A DNA stretch of 37,841 nt, from the NCBI RefSeq assembly GCF_000485595.1, contig NW_014578915.1, positions 1 through 37,841 on the forward strand, read 5' to 3'. Source of the DNA: Priapulus caudatus (lineage: Eukaryota; Priapulida; Priapulimorpha; Priapulimorphida; Priapulidae). Positions 35,101-37,841 of the stretch are shown one piece after another. A program made the position numbers and the translations under genes. A model generated the notes under the pieces. That model saw only the letters and a list, made by a program, of their open reading frames with translations. It did not search any database and was not told where the DNA came from. Each line of letters begins with the position of its first letter. Position 1 is the stretch's first letter.

Positions 35101-37841
35101 CAATTTCCTGACTAGGTTTTACGTAGTAACTACTAAGAAGTAAATCATGTTCCAGCAATTCCTGTCAAACAAGTAGAACTCCAATGATAGCAATGAAATA
35201 CTGAAATACTACGAGTATGCCTAATAAACACAAAGCTAATACTTTTATTAATAATCGAATAAATTGAACAAAATTAAAGCGTGTATTGCGAGAATTTTCC
35301 AGTGTTTTCCCTACTTTCATGATACCTACCGTTATTGCTTGAGTAACAGCAATTGTCTAGAGTAACGATAAAATGTCTTAGAACCTTCACCAAATCCAAT
35401 GAAATCATGCACGATTACAATTTTGCATTCTGTTTCTGTTTACCGTTGCCATCTCTCGGACTTTCTCGCGGTAGCGCAAGACATCTATCACGGTGCAGTA
35501 ATGAATACCGTCGCACCGTAGAAATTAGGTCAGAGTGTACCCACAGACGTTTATACTAGCGTAACAGCAGTGTAGTACTAATGCCACGTAAAGTCTGTTA
35601 TTAGAGAAGCTTGTGGATTGCCAGTCAGATAGTAACACGGGAATGACAATGACAGAAAGTGCTCTGAATTATTGACATAAAAACTCAATAATATTTATCA
35701 AACAGTATTGCACGCCCTTTTATTTTAATTATGTGCACTTGTTTAAAGACGCCATTTGTGATTTTGAGAGTCGGGACACGATAAAATTTATTGCTGGTAT
35801 GATGTGGTCAAATCAATTTTTCTATGCTATAACTGCATAAAATCTTGATGTTTTGAATGTTGGTATATTCAGTGATATTTCCACTGTCAGGTGAGACTAT
35901 ATTCAGCTATATTTAGTTTTTCTGAGCCAAAAAAACTTGCAATACACGCTTTAAGTGCCTGTTAAAACTTGTAAGGGCCTGTTTAAAATTTTGGGTGGGC
36001 ATGTTTACATTTTGGCTAATTTTATGCCCTGAAATTGTATGAGTAGAATTGCAAATGTATTGTTATAATCCACAGTAAACATTTACTTTCTCGTAGATAT
36101 GAAGGCTCAGTCAAGCATATCAAGGTAGTATATAAGAAGACGCCGAAAGAGACATGGTATCTCGCTGAATCGAGAAGCTTCTCCTCTTTACTGGTAAGAA
36201 CCTGGCTACTTGTTAAGTACCCACTTGCTAAAAGTGCAGAGATGCTACATTTCCGGATTTTACCGGAAATCCGGATTTTTATAAAAAGTTCAAAAAAAAT
36301 CGGGAAAAAATCTGATTGAAAAATCCTGAAAATCAAACCTAAAATAACACTGTTTAGAAGGGATTTTCATCATTGCGAATTAGCGCATTATATTTAGCAT
36401 TAACATGGTTCGCACAGTCCTTGAAAAGTCCTTGAATTTGAGGGGAGTCTTTGAAAAGTACTTGAATTTAGTAAATGTTGATTTTGTGCTTGAAAAGTCC
36501 TTGAATTTCATGAAAATGTCCTTGAATTTCATGAAAATGTCCTTGAATTTCATGAAAATGTCCTTGAATTTTTAGAAAGAATCCTTGCCTGTAATAAAAA
36601 GAAATTTTGTACCATCAATAATGTGCAAACCTCAATAAAAATTGCGTTAAATGAGCTTAAAAAGCTATAGACATGATAGACAGTTAAATGATGATCACAA
36701 ATTACAGTAAATCAGTAAAAATCAGTCAGTAAATCAAGGTATGTTGTAGAAGTGACAGTGTTTAGAAGGGGTTATTAATGTGATCCAGGTAAGTTTTAGA
36801 TGTGACAGTTATTAAGAATGGGGTTATTATTAAATTAATCCAGGTATGTTTTGTTCTGGGTCTGAATTCCGATAAAATGTCCTTGAATTTCCGATAAAAT
36901 GTCCTTTGAAATTTTTTCAGTCCTGTATGAACCATGATTAAGGAGCTTTCGATTTGCACGAAATAAGTATTTTAAAAGCACTAAAACCCAGGGGCCCTGC
37001 CCTAAGGCGGTCCCCTGGACCCCCTTGGCCGTGACGTGCTCCGCTCGCTACGCTTTAATTGGTCACTACTTAATAGGTCAGCATTTTTTGGAACCACCCT
37101 GTAGCATCTCTGGAAGTGCCCTGTGAGAATCACAGGTAGCAACAGGGTGGGATTCCATTTTGTACACAGTAGCAATACGTCCTACCATCAGACACAATGA
37201 AAAGCGTCGGGGGTTGGTAGTTTGTGTGTGCTATATTAAAGTCTGCACCTGCTTGCTATTAACAGGACCTCGTCAACTGGTACACGAACAACAGTTTGGC
37301 GGAAAACTTCGAGAATCTCACGACAACTCTTGCAATGCCATTCAGAACAGCAATGAAACGGGCTTCGGGGAGAGGGGGTGGTAAGTAGAAGGCCACACCT
37401 TGTTCATGTTGTTATTAGCTCATCTGACGAAGTCGGATGCATCTTGTAGAATCGCACGATCGTCCGTCCGTCCGTGCGTGCGTCCGGCCGTCCGTCCGTC
37501 CGTCAACAGTTGGGCACAAATCTTAACCGCTTGACGTACGGTCACGATATTTGGGACGTCGGGGGTGATCGTCAAAACGAGTTGGGATGTCGAAGCTGGG
37601 GGTCAAAGGACAAAGGTCAAGAGGTGTAAAAGAAGGGGGAAAATTCCCTCCTTAACTTAAGGTATTAGTACAGTTGATAAGCTCTCATATTATAACAATT
37701 GTGCATTTTATGAGAAAAGCATGAAATTTCTAGCATAGTTAGTATATACCATGATGTATATTTTCAGATGTGGAGGGAGGACCTGAGAGGTCAAATCCAA
37801 GATGGCCGCCAGTCCACCGGGTCTTAATGTTCAAACGCGCT
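8939..37841 (+). CDS. VAV: VAV-family Rho/Rac guanine nucleotide exchange factor, 21 exons, partial at both ends
   Basis: Spliced gene model. Exons: 8939-9055, 12560-12618, 12998-13081, 15762-15870, 16186-16287, 16798-16910, 17441-17597, 19630-19725, 20067-20138, 20415-20507, 20977-21068, 21583-21631, 21960-22046, 30867-30976, 31862-31963, 32241-32386, 32522-32691, 32928-33058, 33408-33521, 36097-36193, 37266-37380. All introns are GT-AG and phases agree throughout. The domain order (CH C-terminal part, acidic, DH, PH, C1, SH3, SH2) is unique to VAV proteins. Known role of the family: a cytoplasmic GEF that loads GTP on Rac/Rho/Cdc42 downstream of tyrosine kinases; phosphorylation of the acidic tyrosines releases autoinhibition of the DH domain, and SH2 docks on phosphotyrosine. 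The partial product is about 738 residues; vertebrate VAVs are about 845, which fits the missing CH start (roughly 70 residues) and missing C-terminal SH3. Introns are inflated by repeats, one to 8.8 kb. Confidence 0.95.
9269..9696 (+). repeat. GGCGGAGGT-type repeat with internal AATTAATTAATTGGATCC tandem array
   Basis: It starts CTAGAGCACTCGGAGAGCGC then AGACCTCCGCC and ends CCCCTTGGCGGAGGTAATAA. Inside are three copies of an about 85-bp unit starting AATTTAATTAATTAATTGG (9330-9565), and CAAACAAACAAACG runs at 9610-9645. Confidence 0.8.
9807..10401 (+). mobile_element. CATGGTTC...GAACCATG element, copy 1
   Basis: The element is bounded by CATGGTTCGCACAG and the inverse TCCTGTATGAACCATG. The interior repeats TCCTTGAAAAG and CCTTGAATTTCATGAAAATG units, then about 280 bp of unique sequence. 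A near-identical copy lies at 36414-36936. No ORF inside. Confidence 0.85.
10402..12559. other. VAV CH-domain intron, non-coding
   Basis: No defined mobile element. A short tandem GGGAGAAGCTTG(C/T)AGAAT run lies at 11620-11680 and GCATGCATGCATGCAG at 12216. Minus-strand ORFs here (for example 11935-12264) lack recognisable domains. Confidence 0.5.
12560..12618 (+). CDS. VAV: VAV exon: end of CH domain
   Basis: 59 nt, phase 0 to 2, acceptor TTTGCAG and donor GTGAGT. It encodes [10 protein letters not shown] followed by KALATGIP, equivalent to the final CH helix of VAV (VIYTLSALSWTPIA...). It follows a 3.5-kb repeat-filled intron. The last codon is split and completed by the next exon. Confidence 0.9.
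12998..13081 (+). CDS. VAV: VAV exon: CH-acidic linker with first regulatory tyrosine
   Basis: 84 nt, phase 2 to 2, acceptor GCTTCAG and donor GTATGT. It encodes [20 protein letters not shown] then LEELATS. The [10 protein letters not shown] segment aligns with the DEDIYSGLSDQI segment of VAV1 (Tyr142), the first of three acidic-region tyrosines that hold the DH domain closed until phosphorylated. Confidence 0.9.
13227..14502 (+). mobile_element. AGCTCATCTGAC repeat family, copy 2
   Basis: Same start (TAGCTCATCTGAC), CCGT tract, and AAAGGTCAAAGGTCA core as copy 1, and the same tail (CAGATGAGCCCTGTCGCTCT then GCGGCACTTGTTATT). It is about 440 bp longer than copy 1 because of extra sequence at roughly 13770-14450. 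Confidence 0.75.
14511..15493 (+). mobile_element. TAGCTCGCCTTG element with inverted ends and internal duplication
   Basis: It begins TAGCTCGCCTTG eight bases after copy 2 of the previous family and ends CCAAGGTGAGCTA. A 5' hairpin (GACATCGTCAAGATGAGC) and CCGTCGTACGTCCGTC follow. An about 140-bp segment (AACTCAAGAACCGTTTGACC...) occurs at 14590 and again at 14907, partly at 15117. A TATATAATGGGAG/CTCCCATATATA hairpin lies at 15394-15445. Confidence 0.7.
15762..15870 (+). CDS. VAV: VAV exon: acidic region with second and third regulatory tyrosines
   Basis: 109 nt, phase 2 to 0. It encodes [20 protein letters not shown], then [22 protein letters not shown] corresponds to VAV1 Tyr160 and EDIYEDL to Tyr174, the key autoinhibitory tyrosine that sits in the DH active site. 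The strong acidic charge is as expected. The acceptor TTATAG is short but the phase and homology fix it; the donor is GTGAGG. Confidence 0.92.
16186..16287 (+). CDS. VAV: VAV exon: start of DH (RhoGEF) domain, CR1
   Basis: 102 nt, 34 codons, phase 0 to 0. It encodes [20 protein letters not shown], the DH conserved region 1 (VAV1: CLREIQQTEEKYTDTL). The glutamate of the V-E-T-E motif is the position that contacts switch 1 of Rac. A TTG/TGC-rich microsatellite (16107-16153) lies directly before the acceptor TTTGCAG. Confidence 0.95.
16288..16797. other. VAV intron, nothing recognised
   Basis: Unique-looking non-coding DNA of 510 nt. No repeat with defined ends. Confidence 0.5.
16798..16910 (+). 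CDS. VAV: VAV exon: DH domain helices 1-2
   Basis: 113 nt, phase 0 to 2, acceptor TTTCAG and donor GTATTC. It encodes [20 protein letters not shown] then [17 protein letters not shown]. This aligns with the VAV1 HFLKPLQRFLKPQDIEIIF...IEDLLRVHTHFLKEM segment without gaps. Confidence 0.94.
17091..17190. repeat. TG/TGCG microsatellite
   Basis: (GT)n followed by about 14 GTGC units and then GTGTGT and GCATGCGTGCGC. The alternating purine-pyrimidine sequence could adopt Z-DNA. Confidence 0.9.
17441..17597 (+). CDS. VAV: VAV exon: DH domain middle part
   Basis: 157 nt, phase 2 to 0, acceptor TTTTTAG and donor GTAAGT. It encodes [20 protein letters not shown] then [18 protein letters not shown]. 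It matches the VAV1 VFIKYKERFLVYGRYCSQ...AREDVQMKL segment. GC-rich third positions contrast with the flanking introns. A TG/TGCG microsatellite (17091-17167) lies in the preceding intron. Confidence 0.94.
17598..19629. other. VAV DH-domain intron with two cryptic exon-like segments
   Basis: 2.0 kb without defined repeats. Two splice-site-bounded open segments occur at 18936-18988 and 19473-19526 (see findings). Otherwise AT-rich. Confidence 0.5.
19630..19725 (+). CDS. VAV: VAV exon: DH domain CR3 core
   Basis: 96 nt, 32 codons, phase 0 to 0, acceptor TTCACAG and donor GTAAGC. It encodes [20 protein letters not shown] then LKYHLLLK, nearly identical to VAV1 [23 protein letters not shown]. 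The lysine of VLKYHLLL is one of the residues needed for exchange activity. This is the most conserved part of the gene. Confidence 0.97.
20067..20138 (+). CDS. VAV: VAV exon: DH domain CR3 helix
   Basis: 72 nt, 24 codons, phase 0 to 0, acceptor ATTAAAG and donor GTAAGT. It encodes [20 protein letters not shown] then DALL. It aligns with VAV1 ELVKHTQEAMEKENLRLALDAM, so the TTA codon before the donor belongs to the exon. Confidence 0.94.
20415..20507 (+). CDS. VAV: VAV exon: DH C-terminal helix and start of DH-PH linker
   Basis: 93 nt, 31 codons, phase 0 to 0, acceptor TTTGAAG and donor GTGAGT. It encodes [20 protein letters not shown] then [18 protein letters not shown] is identical to the VAV1 DH motif, including the asparagine that contacts the GTPase. 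Confidence 0.96.
20508..20976. other. VAV intron with AT dinucleotide run
   Basis: (AT)n at 20770-20790. No other structure. Confidence 0.5.
20977..21068 (+). CDS. VAV: VAV exon: PH domain strands 1-2
   Basis: 92 nt, phase 0 to 2, acceptor ATGCAG and donor GTACAT. It encodes [20 protein letters not shown] then NRIKN, corresponding to VAV1 LAHYGRPKIDGELKITS. In the family the PH domain packs on the DH and binds phosphoinositides weakly. Confidence 0.93.
21069..21582. other. VAV PH-domain intron, nothing recognised
   Basis: 514 nt. The minus-strand ORF at 21292-21657 overlaps a VAV exon and has no domain. Confidence 0.5.
21583..21631 (+). CDS. VAV: VAV exon: PH domain strand 3
   Basis: 49 nt, phase 2 to 0, acceptor TTTCAG and donor GTAAGT. 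It encodes [17 protein letters not shown], matching VAV1 RYAFLLDKALLICKRRG. It is short, but the phase and homology are unambiguous. Confidence 0.93.
21960..22046 (+). CDS. VAV: VAV exon: PH domain strands 4-5
   Basis: 87 nt, 29 codons, phase 0 to 0, acceptor TTGATAG and donor GTATTC. It encodes [20 protein letters not shown] then TVSSFKKDK, matching VAV1 GDSYDLKDFVNLHSFQVRD. It is followed by the longest intron in the window (8820 nt), which splits the PH domain. Confidence 0.92.
22449..24056. other. GC-rich non-coding stretch with CGAAATTAG-family start and a hairpin
   Basis: It starts GTTCGAAATTAGTGCCGGCC at 22452. From 23130 it turns GC-rich with many CpG. An about 23-bp hairpin, CCCGCTATACG.ATTCGCGCG, has arms at 23782-23804 and 23817-23841. 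ORFs here are long only because of GC content; no domain. Confidence 0.5.
24057..25076. repeat. Long palindrome 1
   Basis: Left arm 24057-24490 and right arm 24616-25076 are inverted copies, about 430 bp, of high identity. Differences include about 26-31 bp extra in the right arm (near 24943-24975) and scattered substitutions. The loop contains the shared 95-bp sequence. The right arm runs into the assembly gap. Mirror ORFs on opposite strands result from this. Confidence 0.93.
24509..24603. repeat. Shared 95-bp loop, copy in palindrome 1
   Basis: Identical base for base to 29079-29173. It contains the palindrome ATCACGTGAT and a GTGGCG-rich middle (GCGTGGCGTGGCGTCGTGGCG). Confidence 0.95.
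25077..25101. other. Assembly gap of 25 N
   Basis: A run of N between the right arm of palindrome 1 and the first satellite unit. The real length is unknown. Confidence 1.
25102..26840. repeat. Satellite-like tandem repeat, period about 550 bp
   Basis: Three copies plus a partial fourth. Landmarks: GAGATATTGCGCATGCGC at about 25112, 25666, 26217 and 26740; CAGTGCCGTCTGA at about 25349, 25907 and 26449; GGGCGCTCTCCTAATTATAA at 25542, 26098 and 26627. Copies differ by many small indels. Glycine/arginine-rich ORFs are from the purine-rich GAGGCGGAGG part. Confidence 0.9.
27053..27095. repeat. Short hairpin
   Basis: ACCATAGAAAT at 27053-27063 is inverted at 27085-27095, with a 21-nt loop. Confidence 0.7.
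27129..27329. repeat. Hairpin with telomere-like repeats in loop
   Basis: Arms 27129-27173 (GGGTCTATGTCTCCCTGGGT...) and 27288-27329 are inverted with some mismatches. The loop holds TTTAGGG/TTAGGG repeats at 27183-27220. Confidence 0.8.
27441..27647. repeat. AT-rich-loop inverted repeat (MITE-like)
   Basis: Arms contain CGCACGCTAGCTGCTGC, GACACTGACACAT and GGTCAAATGCCTCATCC in inverted order on both sides of an AT-rich loop (27514-27575). Confidence 0.75.
27820..30452. repeat. Long palindrome 2
   Basis: Arms 27820-29078 and 29174-30452, about 1.26 kb each, are inverted copies of high identity with small indels. Each arm carries a direct duplication of an about 290-bp unit (28034-28318 and 28412-28701; mirrored at 29560-29855 and 29949-30242) and a nested short hairpin (CTATGGAT.CGTGCGCCG...) at 27968-28014 and 30260-30310. 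Long inverted arms built from subrepeats resemble Foldback-type elements. No transposase is seen. Confidence 0.93.
29079..29173. repeat. Shared 95-bp loop, copy in palindrome 2
   Basis: Identical to 24509-24603, although the arms of the two palindromes show no similarity to each other. Confidence 0.95.
30867..30976 (+). CDS. VAV: VAV exon: PH domain C-terminal part
   Basis: 110 nt, phase 0 to 2, acceptor TTTTCAG and donor GTGAGT. It encodes [20 protein letters not shown] then [17 protein letters not shown]. It aligns with VAV1 WSHMFLLIEDQ...YELFFKTRELKKKWMEQFEMAI. The invariant tryptophan of the last PH helix is present (KRKW). Its correct phase shows that the repeat-filled intron before it is spliced as one unit. 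Confidence 0.95.
31077..31760 (+). mobile_element. TIR element, copy A, with nested telomere-loop hairpin
   Basis: It starts TTTAAAGCCTGTATTACGAGA and contains AAGATTTTATGCAGTTATA, CATTTTATCGTGTCGCGAGA and TTATCGTTACTCCAGACAAT, ending near GAGAATTCTTGTAATTATTAC. The same blocks occur in inverted order at 35272-35960. The hairpin at 31171-31367 interrupts this copy. Confidence 0.7.
31171..31367. repeat. Hairpin with perfect 40-bp arms and TTAGGG loop
   Basis: 31171-31210 and 31328-31367 are exact reverse complements (CCGGCAGTTAGATGCGATAT...). The loop has a T-rich run and TTAGGG/TTTAGG repeats at 31230-31296, and a third degenerate copy of the inner arm at 31306-31326. Confidence 0.9.
31862..31963 (+). 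CDS. VAV: VAV exon: start of C1 zinc finger
   Basis: 102 nt, phase 2 to 2, acceptor TTTCACAG and donor GTAGGT. It encodes [20 protein letters not shown] then KLLR. The histidine of SHRF is the first zinc ligand and is followed 13 residues on by CTVC, the normal C1 spacing (VAV1 HDFQMFSFEETTSCKACQMLLRG). VAV C1 domains are atypical and stabilise the DH-PH unit rather than binding diacylglycerol. Confidence 0.95.
32241..32386 (+). CDS. VAV: VAV exon: end of C1 zinc finger and linker
   Basis: 146 nt, phase 2 to 1, acceptor TTACAG and donor GTGAGT. It encodes [20 protein letters not shown] then [12 protein letters not shown] and a low-complexity linker. It matches VAV1 GTFYQGYRCHRCRASAHKEC...PPCG. 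One oddity: the third and fourth cysteine ligands are spaced C-x4-C (KCMSPIC) instead of the usual C-x2-C. Confidence 0.94.
32522..32691 (+). CDS. VAV: VAV exon: first SH3 domain
   Basis: 170 nt, phase 1 to 0, acceptor TCTGCAG and donor GTGCGA. It encodes [25 protein letters not shown], and [16 protein letters not shown]3 landmarks are the LNEGDVV turn, tryptophan in PLWQGH and GLFP. The ALYDY motif is degenerate (ITQPYQ) and the usual second tryptophan of the WW pair is glutamine. The proline stretch that masks this SH3 in vertebrate VAV is not seen. The domain assignment rests on landmarks and position. Confidence 0.88.
32928..33058 (+). CDS. VAV: VAV exon: end of first SH3 and SH3-SH2 linker
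   Basis: 131 nt, phase 0 to 2, acceptor TTTGCAG and donor GTAGGT. It begins [20 protein letters not shown], completing the SH3 (VAV1 ...CNRVKPY), continues through a polar linker with NYYNLDL, and ends on the split tryptophan codon that starts the SH2 domain. Confidence 0.88.
33408..33521 (+). CDS. VAV: VAV exon: SH2 domain N-terminal half with FLVR motif
   Basis: 114 nt, phase 2 to 2, acceptor GGGCAG and donor GTGAGT. It encodes [20 protein letters not shown] then [24 protein letters not shown] corresponds to VAV1 WYAGPM, and FLVR contains the arginine that binds phosphotyrosine. Confidence 0.95.
33522..34430. other. SH2-domain intron, unique part
   Basis: No repeat with defined ends and no exon signal in 0.9 kb. 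Confidence 0.5.
34436..34935. repeat. Inverted repeat with CACACGTG-rich arms
   Basis: Arms 34479-34619 and 34741-34877 are inverted, about 90% alike by eye. Outside them CCGCACACGCTGTGGAACTT is present on both sides in direct orientation (34438 and about 34886). Each arm carries a smaller CACACGTGT.../CCACGTGTGG hairpin. Confidence 0.85.
35272..35960 (-). mobile_element. TIR element, copy B
   Basis: It starts TAAAGCGTGTATTGCGAGAA and ends CTTGCAATACACGCTTTAA, inverted ends of about 20 bp. The interior matches copy A at 31077-31760 in reverse orientation. Confidence 0.75.
36097..36193 (+). CDS. VAV: VAV exon: SH2 domain middle part
   Basis: 97 nt, phase 2 to 0, acceptor TCGTAG and donor GTAAGA. 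It encodes [20 protein letters not shown] then [19 protein letters not shown] is the SH2 strand with the conserved histidine (VAV1 VKHIKI), and the [13 protein letters not shown] segment corresponds to the YRITEKKAFRGLTEL region. Confidence 0.94.
36237..37112. mobile_element. Possible element with CAGAGATGCTACA ends carrying a nested repeat
   Basis: CAGAGATGCTACA (36237-36249) is perfectly inverted at 37100-37112. Near the left end is a CCGGATTTTACCGGAAATCCGG hairpin; the CATGGTTC element (36414-36936) sits inside. Confidence 0.5.
36414..36936 (+). mobile_element. CATGGTTC...GAACCATG element, copy 2
   Basis: Same ends and internal TCCTTGAAAAG arrays as 9807-10401, with nearly identical unique sequence (AATGATGATCACAAATTACA). 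It is shorter by about 70 bp in the repeat arrays and tail. Confidence 0.85.
37266..37380 (+). CDS. VAV: VAV exon: end of SH2 domain
   Basis: 115 nt, phase 0 to 1, acceptor AACAG and donor GTAAGT. It encodes [20 protein letters not shown] then [18 protein letters not shown]. It aligns with VAV1 ELVEFYQQNSLKDCFKSLDTTLQFPF. The basic glycine-rich tail begins the linker to the second SH3, which is not in the window. Confidence 0.93.
37416..37666 (+). mobile_element. AGCTCATCTGAC repeat family, copy 3, 3' truncated
   Basis: It starts TAGCTCATCTGACGAAGTCGG and has the CCGT tract and GACGTACGGTCACGATATT. Similarity to copies 1 and 2 stops after CTTAACTTAAGGTAT. Confidence 0.8.
37768..37841 (+). 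CDS. VAV: Possible partial VAV exon, SH2-SH3 linker
   Basis: The acceptor ATTTTCAG at 37760-37767 is good. From the incoming phase-1 G the frame stays open to the window edge: [20 protein letters not shown]. There is no clear homology, as expected for the linker, and it could be chance. The stretch AAATCCAAGATGGCCGCC is also a common non-coding context. Confidence 0.35.

Noticed and set aside
1-37841. CRISPR arrays, bacterial operons, rRNA genes
   Set aside because: None present; repeats are of animal type.

Overview
This window is eukaryotic, animal-type nuclear DNA. It has many GT-AG introns, TTAGGG-type repeat tracts, microsatellites and dense interspersed repeats, and no operons or long ORFs. 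The repeat content resembles non-vertebrate, probably marine, metazoan genomes. The species cannot be fixed from sequence alone.

The one gene I can identify with confidence lies on the + strand: a VAV-family Rho/Rac guanine nucleotide exchange factor. I rebuilt 21 exons between 8939 and 37380 (2215 nt, about 738 residues). All 20 internal introns are GT-AG and every codon phase joins correctly. In order the exons encode the C-terminal part of a calponin-homology (CH) domain, an acidic region with three tyrosine motifs, the DH exchange domain, the PH domain, a C1 zinc finger, the first SH3 and the SH2 domain. The gene is cut at both ends. The N-terminal part of the CH domain was not found and is probably upstream, and the second SH3 should lie beyond the right edge. 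A last partial exon may start at 37768.

Layout: 1-8938 is repeat-rich DNA, with a roughly 146-bp tandem array at 1-680, a hairpin with a telomere-like loop near 2.2-2.4 kb, and nested inverted-terminal-repeat elements. A possible two-exon antisense gene end lies at 8530-8787. CH and acidic exons are at 8.9-15.9 kb, DH exons at 16.2-20.5 kb, PH exons at 21.0-22.0 kb and 30.9 kb, C1 at 31.9-32.4 kb, SH3 at 32.5-33.0 kb and SH2 at 33.0-37.4 kb.

The most unusual part is the 8.8-kb intron inside the PH domain (22047-30866). Nearly all of it lies between two inverted 23-bp ends in TA-CAGT...ACTG-TA form, like pogo/Tigger termini (22257 and 30614). Inside are two very long palindromes with unrelated arms but an identical 95-bp loop (24509-24603 = 29079-29173), a tandem array with a period of about 550 bp rich in GCGCATGCGC-type palindromes, and several smaller hairpins. 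Three hairpins in the window (2.2, 27.2 and 31.3 kb) carry TTAGGG-like repeats in their loops. The recurring pattern of a constant loop with changing arms is the strongest candidate for something not yet described.
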